A stretch of DNA of 64,000 bases. Source: Pyropia haitanensis. Its lineage: Eukaryota; Rhodophyta; Bangiophyceae; Bangiales; Bangiaceae. Where the stretch lies: the NCBI GenBank assembly GCA_008729055.1, contig SDUX01000007.1, positions 2,218,064 through 2,282,063 of the forward strand. The letters are read 5' to 3'. Under the pieces are notes generated by a model that worked only from the letters and a program-made list of their open reading frames with translations, ran no database searches and was not told the DNA's origin. Made by a program: the position numbers and the translations under genes. Numbering within the stretch: the stretch's first letter is position 1; every line of letters starts with the position of its first letter. This document shows, piece by piece, positions 33,301 to 41,970 of the stretch.

Positions 33301-35254
33301 GACGCCCCTGTCCAAGCAAAAGGTCCAAAAGTCCCTGTTTGAGTCGGAGGCGTTCCGCAACAACGCGGCAGCAGATATGGCCAAGCTGGTGGACGAGGGT
33401 GTTCAGAAGCAGATCCAAGAGGCCTTCTCTTCCAAGCCGCCGCCCAAGGCCGAGCCAACACCCGAGGAGGCAGCAGCTTTGGCCGAGGCGGAACGTAACA
33501 AGCCATTCTCAGCCGGGGTGCTGGAAGCGCGGCGGATGCAGAACATTGAGATCACCTTGCGGCGCTTTCAGGCGGACCCGCCGGCCATTGTTCAGGCCAT
33601 CCGTTGCCTGGACCCTGTTGGCACGGTGCTCACGGACGAGAACGTGGCGGCGCTGGGGACGACCATCCCCACGTCGGAGGAGTGCATGGCGGCCAAGCTG
33701 TTTGCTGCCACGCCAGAAGGCATCGCGAACCTGTCCAAGCTCAACCCTGCCGAGTCGTTTGTCGTGCACGCGGCGAAGGTGCCGCGCTTTGGCCAAAAAG
33801 TGGCGGCAATGCTGACCATCCGGTCGGCCTCTGGGGCTGCGGCGGAGATCAAGGCGTCATTGGACACGCTGCTCACGGCATGCCGGGAGGTCAAGGCCTC
33901 GGACCGCCTTCAAAGCTTCCTCGCCGTCGCGCTCATGACTGGCAACTTCCTGAACGCCGGGACCAATAAGGGCGCCGCCCGGGGCGTGCGGATTGAGAGC
34001 CTGCTCAAGTTTAACGACACCCGCTCCCTCGACCGGAATGTTTCGTTGCTGCACTACATTGCGCAGCTGGTCGCAGACAAGGCGCCTGAGGTGCTGCAGC
34101 TGCAGGAGCAGCTGAGCCATATAGCCGCCGCCCAGCGAATCAGTAAGGACGATCTGTCTGTGGAGCTGACGCAGCTGCAGCGGGCCATTACCATCCTCGG
34201 CTCGGAGATTACGCAGATACTGAAAGACGAGGCGACGCATTCGGCCGCGGTATCTGCAGGCCCACCACCGCCCAGTGGTGTGTCGAAGTCCACCGCCGGG
34301 GGGTTGCGGGTGGCCCCGCCGCCGCCCCAGCAGCTGCTGTCGGTAGTCGGCCGGGACCTATCGCGTGGGACCTCTTCTGCAGGCAAGGCGGTTGGCGCGG
34401 AGCGGCGGGCTGGACCTTTGGCCAGTGGCGACTCGCAGTCGGGCACATCCTCGCCGCCATCGGGCGTGGCCGAGGGAGACGCGGCGGCGGCTGGTACGAA
34501 GAAGCCGACCGGTGCCGCCGAGGCTCCGAGTGGCGACGACAGCGGGGATGGCGACGGCAAGGGTGACGGCAAAGGTGACGGCAAAGGTGACGGCAAAGGT
34601 GACGGTGAAGACGGCGCGGACGCCGAGGAGTCTCCACTGGCCGCTGCCCGCCGGGCGTACGCCGAGGCCGAGTCCACCACTGCGGAATTGCAGGTGTTGC
34701 TCAACACGGCTGTGCGGGAGTTTGAGGATACTGCCACGTTTCTGGGTGAGGATACCCGCTCCAAGACGGACGAGCTGTTCTCCACTCTCAACACCCTCAT
34801 CAAGGACATCGAGCGGTGTGCGGCGGAGAACGCGGCGCGGGAGAAGGACAAGGCGAAGAAGGAGGCTCAGAAGCAGCGCCAGGCGGCTGCGACGCAGGCC
34901 AAGGATGGCAAAGACACGAGCGGTGCCGTGACCGATAGTGCTGCTGTCAAGGACGCGCCCGCCACGCCAGAGCCGATGGCCTCGAATGGCGAGCACTCGT
35001 CACCATCTTCCCTGTTGAGCAATGCCGACGGTGCAGACGCTGGCAAACCCTCGGGGACGCTGCCCGTCTCCCGGCTGGGCGGCAACGGCGAGGGTGACGA
35101 CGCACCCGAGGAGGACCACGTGGAGCTGACGTTTGGTGGACACGACGCCCCAATGGCGTCATCGACACCGTCGGATAGCAGCGCCACATCGACTCGACGC
35201 GGTAGCGCCAGGCGAAAGCGGTCCAACCGGACCAGGCGACCCGCTCAAACGTGA
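30335..35254 (+). CDS. Formin (PTEN-like head, FH1, FH2)
   Basis: A 1639-residue single-exon formin, an actin nucleator and elongator. Residues 1-350 resemble the phosphatase-plus-C2 (PTEN-like) head of plant class II formins, starting KGLGLLQTFYKKPVKRCVVE and with a C2-like stretch around RLLKVLVQGSVTLAGGDPWN. Where active PTEN has HCxxGxxR this protein has VVLLVGTNLFPGYPAM (about 118-133), so it should bind lipid or membrane rather than act as a phosphatase. FH1 spans about 684-950 with repeats of PPPPPPPGGLRPPTPSGGGG that bind profilin. FH2 spans about 978-1350: KMVHWTPLSKQKVQ near 985, and GNFLNAGTNKGAARG near 1203 followed by LLKFNDTRS. A GDGK repeat near 1405-1425 and charged helices close the tail. 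The ATG at 30335 is used because the open frame further upstream begins only at TTG. Stop TGA 35252. Confidence 0.93.
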   Translation: MKGLGLLQTFYKKPVKRCVVELSDGLWAGVHSDDGAFDGDLRAVLAKSRKRYGDLSEILLVDTSPAPFLTAVCADVLTSHVVYLGPWAGAPSLHSVWEVVADMYDYLAAGAATGHSRVVLLVGTNLFPGYPAMAPVALLSAAYWVYTRVAETGADALALFLARARGARLTTDRQLLEEADGSRRPNLTALMGWFSAVRRTASLPVRKPVRLLKVLVQGSVTLAGGDPWNPIVRLYTPSKFEDAHECVTLVRREGEAAAVGTDFASFDLDEVVCGDAVLVFEHWLPLVDQTRPLFSAVLHTSFVTAPCHRVAIGELDLAPDVGELRVDSHLAVDVFFPDDVDTEPEVDDTDGNAAFEKKYGAGVLHYLDRVREEASVISNLASTAPTAPLLHPAHVAGGGAGASGGAGAGVGMGGGPGMGGASGTAPPRYNPTVTAQQAAIMGSSAGQDFLSELTATVGARNATAAAGAISEGSQGDGGVDDVEAGRKMKLIQEMLRQVPEHDLAHFAQAFQSFREGGGSDSSGGGSDDDEDRADEDERQRQARRSLARTFRSKNSRGSGERRSRHTRRRSGESFTSVGNDSLDEYLMGQNNVRFVEEEPLSSGGRSDASSATAYERRRGKAGAPSRPHAGPSSGGGAARRRRSGDGGDGIVGGAPSAEEEAAAIGTILSPSSAAAAEGNGVDVPPPPSPPTDGGGAGAVPSPPPPGAGTGGPPPPPPPPGGLRPPTPSGGGGGPTAPPPPPPPPGGLRPPTPSGGGGGPAAPPPPPPPPGGLRPPTPSQGGGGPAPPPPPPPPPGGLRPPTPGPGEGAGPRVPPPPPPPPGGLRPPTPATGGGGAGPPKLPPPPPPPGGLRPPTPSGGAGGPKPPPPPPPPGGLRPPTPSGGAGGPKPPPPPPPPGGLRRPGPPVPPPPGGLRPPGPPVPPPPGGLRPPRPQGAGPPPPGALKAPGGGLPPRPSGADADADAAAAAAAANAQAAAKAKAKRNETKMVHWTPLSKQKVQKSLFESEAFRNNAAADMAKLVDEGVQKQIQEAFSSKPPPKAEPTPEEAAALAEAERNKPFSAGVLEARRMQNIEITLRRFQADPPAIVQAIRCLDPVGTVLTDENVAALGTTIPTSEECMAAKLFAATPEGIANLSKLNPAESFVVHAAKVPRFGQKVAAMLTIRSASGAAAEIKASLDTLLTACREVKASDRLQSFLAVALMTGNFLNAGTNKGAARGVRIESLLKFNDTRSLDRNVSLLHYIAQLVADKAPEVLQLQEQLSHIAAAQRISKDDLSVELTQLQRAITILGSEITQILKDEATHSAAVSAGPPPPSGVSKSTAGGLRVAPPPPQQLLSVVGRDLSRGTSSAGKAVGAERRAGPLASGDSQSGTSSPPSGVAEGDAAAAGTKKPTGAAEAPSGDDSGDGDGKGDGKGDGKGDGKGDGEDGADAEESPLAAARRAYAEAESTTAELQVLLNTAVREFEDTATFLGEDTRSKTDELFSTLNTLIKDIERCAAENAAREKDKAKKEAQKQRQAAATQAKDGKDTSGAVTDSAAVKDAPATPEPMASNGEHSSPSSLLSNADGADAGKPSGTLPVSRLGGNGEGDDAPEEDHVELTFGGHDAPMASSTPSDSSATSTRRGSARRKRSNRTRRPAQT

Positions 35255-35661
35255 GGTAGGTCACCTCGGGTGGGGGTCTCGCTCCTCTGGTGGCGTCAGG
35301 GGTAGGATGCGTTGTTTTCTCTATTGAGTAGTGGGAGTGGTGAGCGTGGTGAGCATTTTAGGTGCGCGTATATAGGCCGAGTGGCGTCTTTAGCCCAGTC
35401 AGCACGAGCAGTCGTTGGAGCAGAGTCATCAGCAGATGCAAAGCAACACGTAGAGGAGTTTTCGGGCAGAACGACCATATTTATTCACGCAGATTACGCA
35501 CCGTGACCAGTGAAACAAAGCGCACACGGCGACGCGCGCGAAGCGCTCTGTTTTGTGACTCTAAGGCGGCGAGTGGCCAGGGCGGCCACTCGCGACGGAG
35601 AGCGCGGCACCAAACAAAAACATGAACCAGTTCAGCAGCTAGTGTGATTCACAAACACAAC
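35255..35661. other. Convergent 3' intergenic region (formin / eIF3L)
   Basis: Lower GC than its surroundings, with several T- and A-rich words. It separates two converging genes and should hold both 3' untranslated regions. No gene seen. Confidence 0.6.
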
Positions 35662-37572
35662 CTACTGTGCCCGCGCGGCACGCGCAGCCCCCAGCCGGCC
35701 TGGCCCCATCCCAACCGGCGCGCCCGAAGCGGTCGCGGGCGGCCCAAGAGACGCCGCTGCCCGCCGCTTGACGGCACCCAGCAGCTCGGCCGACTTGACC
35801 ACCTGCTCCATAAAGTACTCCCCGTAGCGGGTCTCCACAACGGTGCCCGACACGTGCACATCGTTGCCATCAACGTAAAAGGCCAGGTCCGCCGCCGACG
35901 GAGGCGCCCCGTCGTCAGCTACAGCGGGGCCGTCAGTGCCAACCGAAGCGCCAACGGCGGACGTGGACATGGCAGCAGGCGTGACGGCCACCAGCGGCGG
36001 GCCGCCTGCGGTCGCGCCGCGCGAGCCACCAGCCTTGTGCTTCAGCCCCAGCAAGTGCGCCCGCAGCGCCGCCTCGTCAGCATTCATAAAGCGAGCGAGC
36101 TTGTCCAGGCCAATCGTGGTGTACAGCTTGAGGTAGGAGCGGAGCTCCGGCAGCTGCAATTGCTGACGCACGTCACGCAGGAACAGGGTCGACTGCTGGC
36201 TGAGCGCAGCCGCCGACATGTCGCCGCCCGCATCCCACACAGGCGGAGCTGGGGAGATGAACTTGGGGCTCGTGTAACCAAAGGTATCTTCGTACGCCGA
36301 CACCTCCCCAGCACGCATGCGCGCCAGCCGCTCACCCGCTTTCTCTCGTACAACCACCATGAGTGACTCATCCACATGCTGAGGGTGGAGAGCCAGGCAC
36401 AGGGCCATCAGTGCGGCCATCTGGTCGTGCCGCTTCTTGATCTGCTCGTACTGGTAGCTGCGGGTGTGGAACTGCTTGAGACGGCCCACCCGGGAGAGCG
36501 TCGTCGACAGAATCCGGACAGCATCTTCATAGCGGCGCAGCATGCATTGGCAGAAGCCCATGTAGTAGAAGAGGGAGATGTGGCACGCCGTCACGTGCGT
36601 GTACAGGGAGGTCACCGCGCCTTCAACCAAGTGCAGCGGTTGCAGCACCATTAGCGCCAGCCGGTAGTCTCCCACCAGCGTGTGTACGCGCAGCAGCCCG
36701 ACGATGCAGTAGTACCCAATGTAGCGGTAGGTGGAGCGGGTGGACAAATCAAAGTCCTCTGCTGCCGCATCCGACGACCCCGACGGGGCGCCGCCATTCA
36801 GCATCCACGGGCACACATTCGACTTGGAGACGAGCGCATGGAGGTAGCGCAGCACCGCGTTGATAGACCAGACATCCTCATTGTTGCGGAGGTACTCCAC
36901 CTCATCGGTAGACAAGTTGGCCAGCTTGGCGCGAAAAGCGCACCACGCCTCCGTCTGGTACACAAACTCGTCCACCATGTCCCACAGCCACGATGGCGGC
37001 AGGGTCACCTCCACCAACTGATCGCGCAGGAAGAGGCCAAACAGGTCGCAGTAGTTGTTCCACGAATGCACCTGCTGTGACAGGGTCGGAGTGCCGTTGC
37101 CGTAGAGGTGACGGTAGTACAATTCCTTGTAAAAGAAGCCAAAGATGTCATCCTCGCTCTCAATCGATTCCACCGCCTCGACCACCAGGCTCCACTCGGG
37201 CCAAGAGCCGCCGCCAAAGTACCGATCCGACAACGCCCGGAAGGTCTGCTCATACAGCGCATGGACGTCGTCCACCTTGGAGGTAAAGATAGCCTGGCGC
37301 AGCATGGTCACATACGTAACCACCTTGGCGGGCACGTTGCCAAACGTGTCGCCGTCCTCCGGCCCATCATCAGGTCCCAGCAACAAAGCGGGTGACATGG
37401 AAGGGCCACCTCCACGGACGCCGCCGCCTCCGCCACCACCGCCGCCGCCACCAGCTCCGCCATCACGGTCGCCACGGTTGCGGCGGCCGCCACCCTCTCC
37501 ACCTTCAGCGTTGTCATTGTACCCAGACCGCCGCTCAGCTACGCTAGCAACATCGCCTCGACGCCACTCCAT
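35662..37572 (-). CDS. EIF3L: Translation initiation factor eIF3 subunit L
   Basis: 636 residues from ATG at 37572 to TAG at 35664. eIF3L is a PCI-domain subunit of the eIF3 complex that organises 43S pre-initiation complexes on the 40S ribosome. Landmarks of the family are present: FFYKELYYRHLYGNGTPTLS, WNNYCDLFGLFL, LPPSWLWDMVDEFVYQTEAW, YRYIGYYCIVGLLRVHTLVG, FYYMGFCQCMLRRYEDAVRI, FLRDVRQQLQLPELRSYLKL and DLAFYVDGNDVHVSG. The N-terminus is Gly-rich, and the protein is longer than the roughly 560 residues usual for animals. The frame is open upstream to 37797 but only with a GTG, and no family sequence lies there, so the ATG at 37572 is preferred. An upstream leader exon is possible. Confidence 0.95.
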   Translation of the reverse strand: MEWRRGDVASVAERRSGYNDNAEGGEGGGRRNRGDRDGGAGGGGGGGGGGGVRGGGPSMSPALLLGPDDGPEDGDTFGNVPAKVVTYVTMLRQAIFTSKVDDVHALYEQTFRALSDRYFGGGSWPEWSLVVEAVESIESEDDIFGFFYKELYYRHLYGNGTPTLSQQVHSWNNYCDLFGLFLRDQLVEVTLPPSWLWDMVDEFVYQTEAWCAFRAKLANLSTDEVEYLRNNEDVWSINAVLRYLHALVSKSNVCPWMLNGGAPSGSSDAAAEDFDLSTRSTYRYIGYYCIVGLLRVHTLVGDYRLALMVLQPLHLVEGAVTSLYTHVTACHISLFYYMGFCQCMLRRYEDAVRILSTTLSRVGRLKQFHTRSYQYEQIKKRHDQMAALMALCLALHPQHVDESLMVVVREKAGERLARMRAGEVSAYEDTFGYTSPKFISPAPPVWDAGGDMSAAALSQQSTLFLRDVRQQLQLPELRSYLKLYTTIGLDKLARFMNADEAALRAHLLGLKHKAGGSRGATAGGPPLVAVTPAAMSTSAVGASVGTDGPAVADDGAPPSAADLAFYVDGNDVHVSGTVVETRYGEYFMEQVVKSAELLGAVKRRAAASLGPPATASGAPVGMGPGRLGAARAARAQ

Positions 37573-38102
37573 CGTCAAAAAGTCGGCCAGCTGCTGGCGA
37601 CCACGAGAGTAGCTGGGGGACCGCGATGTTGGAGAGGGACACAGCGGGGGAGCAAGCTGATGAAGGGCACTGGGTGTCGCACCGACTGGATCGCCGGCGT
37701 CGGCGTCTACTGGATAGAGTGATGGGGCGGCTCCGAGAAGTGGCGCCGTCGGCGGGCCGCGGCATACTTGATGCGAAACTGTAAGGCTCAGTACCACAAG
37801 TCACGTATTGGTCACGACAATTTCGCAAACACTGGCGTGGGATCTGGCTCAGTCTCTGTCAGCCTTGCCATGCGGCCCCAAGGCCACGGTATGCGGCTGG
37901 ACAGACCAACAAGCCGGGTCGTGTCCATCCAGCAAAGAAAGCATGCGACGACGAGAAAAGGGACAGAGCAGGAGACGGTGGCCCTGACCTCAACTATCAT
38001 ATCAGCAACACAGAAGAAACAATGATGGAACGACAAACAAGCGAGACGAATGCAGAGAAAGAAAAGGAGAAAAAAAGAAAAACACCATAAAAAACAGACC
38101 CA
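37573..38102. other. Intergenic between two minus-strand genes
   Basis: Between the eIF3L start and the PP2A A-subunit stop. On the minus strand 38100-38025 is T-rich (A-rich on plus), suited to the 3' end of the PP2A transcript. The rest should hold the eIF3L promoter and leader. No gene seen. Confidence 0.6.
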
Positions 38103-40280
38103 TCAAGCCGCAGCAGGCATCGACGCAAGCGCCTGGTGCGCAAAAAAGCTCACGTCCTTGTCCTTTTCACCGTCACTGGCCAGCGTCTGGAGACTGGGCC
38201 GGATCAGCGCGTCCCGCACCTCCACAGACCGCACGAACGGGATGATCTGCTTGAGCGTCTTGGCAGCCCCAAACCGGATGTTGGGCACCGGATCCTTGCA
38301 CGCGCGCTCCACAATGACGGGCAAGAAGGACTTCTCCACAGTCTCAGCGGGCAGCACCGCCGCCAGCACCCCAAACGACTGAAGAGCGGTCATCCGATAG
38401 AGGTAGTTTGTGGACGACGCAAACTGCTGCAGCACCTGCGGCACGATGTGCTGCTTCGCCCAATCCACCCCAAACACCTCGGTCAGGGCGCGCAGGTTGG
38501 TCGTCGCCGCTTCTCGGATCGAGTAGACGCAGTCACCCAGCCAGTGCATGCACTGGCTGCCAAGCTTGGTGTTGCCGTCAAAGAAGTCTGCGCCCAGTTG
38601 CCTCGCCAGTAGCGGCATGTGCTCAATAATAGCCAACCGCACCCGCCAGTTGCGGTCTTCAGCCAGCTCCACAATCGCGGGCAGCAGCTCGTTGGACACC
38701 ATACCCATCACAAACGATACCTTGTCCAGCCGCGCAATCACGTTGAGCCGCACGTCTGGGAAGTCGTCCTTGAGCAGCACAAGGATCATCTCAAGGAGCT
38801 CGCTGGCGGTTGCCGCTTCCCCCAGTACCGGCGCCAAGCCCATGATGTTTCCTGCCAGCGCTGCGCGCACGTGCTGCGACGAGTCCCGCACCAGCTCTCG
38901 CACTACCGGAAGCATATCCCGGGTGAGCAGCTCCGCGCCCGCTACGTCCGCCGCCTCTGGGCCCGCCTCCAGTGCAGCCACCCGCCGGGCAATGTGGGTG
39001 ACCTTAAAGGCGGCGGCCGTCCGCACCTCTGGCTCTCCATCCTTGAGGAGCCGCAGAAACGACGGCAGCAGGTCGGACCGGGTTGCGCGCGAACCGAGGG
39101 CGTCGCACAGGTCACTCAGCTGGTCCGCCACCATATAACGCACCCGCCACGACTTGTCGGCCACAAACTTGCGGACCACCGGCAGTACAAAATCGTCACG
39201 CTGCTGGTTGGGTTCCACCGGCGTCAACGGCAGGCCGTCGTCATCCTGATTAGCGGGAGTGGCACTGCCGCTCGCCGAAGGCGCCACATCGCCAGGGCCG
39301 TCAGTCATGGCCGCTGGGCCACCACCATCCGCCCCAGAGCCAGATGCCGACGCCGAACCAGCTGCTACGGGCAACTTGTCGCTCGACCCGCCGGCCGCAG
39401 AGCCACCCCCTTCTGCAGATGGCGGCGCCTTGACGGGCGCCGTCCCCGGGATGATGAGCGCCGCAACTGCCGCCGCATTCTCCACCACCAGCAGCCGCAC
39501 CGAGTCTTGCTCGTCGTCCACAAGCTCGCAAAAAATGGGCACCAGCTCCGTGGCCACCAGCGCCGGCTCTACCTCGGCCACCGCCCGCGCCAGGTCGCCC
39601 AAATTGCTCGCTGCTGCGCGGCGCACCATCGGCGTATCATCCCTCGCAAGCTGCTTGAAGAGGGACAGGCACTCATTGCGGAGGTCCACACGCTGGACAG
39701 GCAGCCCACGATAGGTGCACGCAAACAGTGCGCACGCCGAGATACGGGAGGTGAACCAGTCGCCCGTAGCCACCCGACGCAGCAGCGGAAAGAGGTGGCT
39801 GGCGTGGAGGGCCGCACCTCGATCGGCCGACTCGGCCACCACCGTGGCGAGGATGCGGCGGAGCGCCTCCACCGCCCGATCGCGCACACACGTCTCCTCC
39901 ACCATGCTGAGCGACTCGAGCGGCTCAAGCAGCGCCGCCGCGTGGTCCACCCCACCGACGGCGCCGATAAAGTCACCCAGCTCATCTGAAAGCACCAACA
40001 GCACCTCGTCCTCATCGTCAATGGTCTCCATCAGAAACGGGAGGAGCTCGCAGCGGGTACGCTCCGGGCCGAGCGCGGCGGCAATCGTCTTGAGCCGCCG
40101 CGTCGCGTGCATGCGCAGCTGCACGTTCTCATGCTTCAGTTCGTCGAGGAGCACCGCGATGGGCATCAGCGACTCGTCAATTTTGGACGCCGACGCGTCG
40201 GCGGCCACCGCGCCCGGCGCACCCGCCGCCGGCGCGGGCGGCGGCGAGGCGGGCGCGGGCGCCGGCGCGGGCGTCGCCAT
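38103..40280 (-). CDS. Protein phosphatase 2A scaffold subunit A (PR65)
   Basis: 725 residues from ATG 40280 to TGA 38105. PR65 is the HEAT-repeat scaffold that holds the PP2A catalytic and regulatory subunits. After an Ala/Pro-rich lead come tandem HEAT repeats, for example PIAVLLDELKHENVQLRMHA, RLKTIAAALGPERTR, ELLPFLMETIDDEDEVLLVL, then VRKFVADKSWRVRYMVADQL, SDLLPSFLRLLKDGEPEVRT and the C-terminal VPNIRFGAAKTLKQIIPFV. PR65 is normally about 590 residues. The excess is explained by the Ala/Pro-rich lead and a Gly/Ser/Ala-rich insert at residues about 280-355 inside the repeat array, before LPLTPVEPNQQRDDFVLPVV. The open frame extends 265 codons upstream without HEAT sequence; the ATG is chosen as the start of the recognisable protein. 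Confidence 0.95.
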   Translation of the reverse strand: MATPAPAPAPASPPPAPAAGAPGAVAADASASKIDESLMPIAVLLDELKHENVQLRMHATRRLKTIAAALGPERTRCELLPFLMETIDDEDEVLLVLSDELGDFIGAVGGVDHAAALLEPLESLSMVEETCVRDRAVEALRRILATVVAESADRGAALHASHLFPLLRRVATGDWFTSRISACALFACTYRGLPVQRVDLRNECLSLFKQLARDDTPMVRRAAASNLGDLARAVAEVEPALVATELVPIFCELVDDEQDSVRLLVVENAAAVAALIIPGTAPVKAPPSAEGGGSAAGGSSDKLPVAAGSASASGSGADGGGPAAMTDGPGDVAPSASGSATPANQDDDGLPLTPVEPNQQRDDFVLPVVRKFVADKSWRVRYMVADQLSDLCDALGSRATRSDLLPSFLRLLKDGEPEVRTAAAFKVTHIARRVAALEAGPEAADVAGAELLTRDMLPVVRELVRDSSQHVRAALAGNIMGLAPVLGEAATASELLEMILVLLKDDFPDVRLNVIARLDKVSFVMGMVSNELLPAIVELAEDRNWRVRLAIIEHMPLLARQLGADFFDGNTKLGSQCMHWLGDCVYSIREAATTNLRALTEVFGVDWAKQHIVPQVLQQFASSTNYLYRMTALQSFGVLAAVLPAETVEKSFLPVIVERACKDPVPNIRFGAAKTLKQIIPFVRSVEVRDALIRPSLQTLASDGEKDKDVSFFAHQALASMPAAA

Positions 40281-40929
40281 GACGAAGAAGAGGTGCACGG
40301 GGCAACGGCAAAAACGGGTGCAAGATGCGGACGGGGGAGACGCAGAGGGACACCGCCGCGTCGACCGCAACCACCGAGCAATGGAGGTGGTGCGCGGCAA
40401 GATCGGCGGGAGCGAAACGGGCACGCCCCCGCGCCGCACGTGGGAGGGGGACAAGAAGGACTCGGCGTGTCGTCTACACAGCGGTCCCTGCTGGCGCACA
40501 CCTCGCGGCCAGGCCCACGCGCCCCGGGCGCGGCTGACGCGCTGCCTGAACTGGCTCGTTTGGACCGCACGACAGTCGACTGCGCATGGTGCATATCTTG
40601 GAGCACAGTTGAGCTGCTCCAATCGAAACACCAGGCATTTCCAGATTGTGACCGACGCGCTATTCTTGTCAGCAGGGTTGAGCCCGTCACGCGAGCCCTG
40701 CGAATGAACGAAAATTCCGCCGACTAGGCGTCCACCACAGACCGAGTACAGGTGAACTACTATCGTGTGTCGAGCAGACGGGCCAGGAAGGGTCCAGAAT
40801 TCGCGCCACACGAGTTCTGGAGAGCCGGCCGCGTGGCGCCGACACAGCGCTCGAGCGTCGGCGTGGCGGTGCGGCCTGCTGCCATCCCCCGTGTGTTTCC
40901 CTATTGCCGTCGCTCCTTTCCCACGGTTC
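40281..40929. other. Divergent intergenic region (PP2A A / AlkD-like)
   Basis: Two genes start on opposite sides, so this 650-bp stretch should hold both promoters. It is less GC-rich than its neighbours at 40580-40760. No TATA box is clear, and no gene is seen. Confidence 0.55.
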
Positions 40930-41970
40930 ATGACGGCCCATTCCCCCCCTCTCGCGCCGTGCACGTCCATGTCCTTGATGTCCGTGCTCCCCCCAATGAC
41001 CGCCGCGTTCACTCCCCTCGGCCTGGCGGTCCTCGCCGACGTGCGGGCGGCGCTCGCCCCCCACGCATCGCCCACCGTCGCGGCGGGCCAGTCGGCCTAT
41101 CTTCTCCACAAGTTCTCCGCGCTCGGCGTCTACACCCCCGCCCGCCGGGCGGCGACGCGGCCCACGCTGCGGGCGTTACCGGTCCGGGCGGCCGCCGCCG
41201 CCGCCTGGGGCTGGCCCGCGCTCGCCGCCGCCGCCGATGCGCTGTGGGCGGGCGCACCGGAGCGGGAGTTTCCCCTCACCGCCTGTGACGCGCTCGCCAT
41301 GCACCGGCGGGTGTGGCTGCCGCGGGGGGACGCGCCCGCCCCGTCTCCGTCGACGGAGGAGGTGCTCGAGTGGGTGCACGCCAAGCTCGTGTCCCCCGTC
41401 GCGCACTGGGACGTGGTAGACTTTCTGGCCACCACCGTCGTGGGCGACGTGCTCCGCCGCGACGAGCGGCTGGCCGCCACTGCCGCCGCCGCCGCTCGCG
41501 CCGCTACGGCAGCAGCAGCAGCCGGGAACGGCCGCCCGGACTCCCCCGCCGCCCGCGTCATGCGCGACTGGCTCACCTCAGAGGTGGTGTGGGTGCGCCG
41601 CACGGCGGTGCTGGCGCAGCTCAAGAGCCACGCCGACACCAACGTCCCCCTGCTGCGGCACGCGCTGGCCACCTGCGCCGCCGAGCGCGAGTTCTTTGTA
41701 GCCAAGGCCGTTGGTTGGGCGCTCCGCGAGTACCGCCGCACCGACCGCGGCTGGGTCGACGCGTTTGTGGCGGACCAGCCGGCGCTGAGCCCGCTCGCGC
41801 GGCGGGAGGCACTCCGGCACGACCCGGTGCTACTGCCTGCCGTGGTGGTGTCCGACGCGGCGGCGCCGGCAGCGCCGGCGTCGCGGAAACGGCGCGGGGG
41901 GGGGGGCGGCGACGGCCGCCCGCCGCCGCGGCGGGGGCGGTCTGCGTCCCGCCGGCCAGAAGCTGCGTGA
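40930..41970 (+). CDS. AlkD-like DNA alkylation repair family protein
   Basis: 346 residues from ATG 40930 to TGA 41968. The family consists of HEAT-like helical DNA glycosylases that remove alkylated bases. Diagnostic stretches are SPVAHWDVVDFLATTVVGDV (about 157-176), WLTSEVVWVRRTAVLAQLKS (about 216-236), and EREFFVAKAVGWALREYRRT followed by LSPLARREALRH (about 253-300). Ala-rich insert loops make it longer than the bacterial family (about 230 residues), and the tail after about 310 is basic with a run of Arg/Gly, possibly a nuclear targeting or DNA-binding patch. Other in-frame ATGs at 40969, 40978 and 40999 could be the start; the N-terminal 30 residues are not conserved. The family call rests on the helical motifs; activity is not shown. 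Confidence 0.85.
   Translation: MTAHSPPLAPCTSMSLMSVLPPMTAAFTPLGLAVLADVRAALAPHASPTVAAGQSAYLLHKFSALGVYTPARRAATRPTLRALPVRAAAAAAWGWPALAAAADALWAGAPEREFPLTACDALAMHRRVWLPRGDAPAPSPSTEEVLEWVHAKLVSPVAHWDVVDFLATTVVGDVLRRDERLAATAAAAARAATAAAAAGNGRPDSPAARVMRDWLTSEVVWVRRTAVLAQLKSHADTNVPLLRHALATCAAEREFFVAKAVGWALREYRRTDRGWVDAFVADQPALSPLARREALRHDPVLLPAVVVSDAAAPAAPASRKRRGGGGGDGRPPPRRGRSASRRPEAA

Noticed and set aside
40281..41075. 265-codon N-terminal extension of the PP2A A subunit
   Set aside because: No HEAT sequence, crosses the divergent promoter region; the recognised protein starts at the ATG at 40280.
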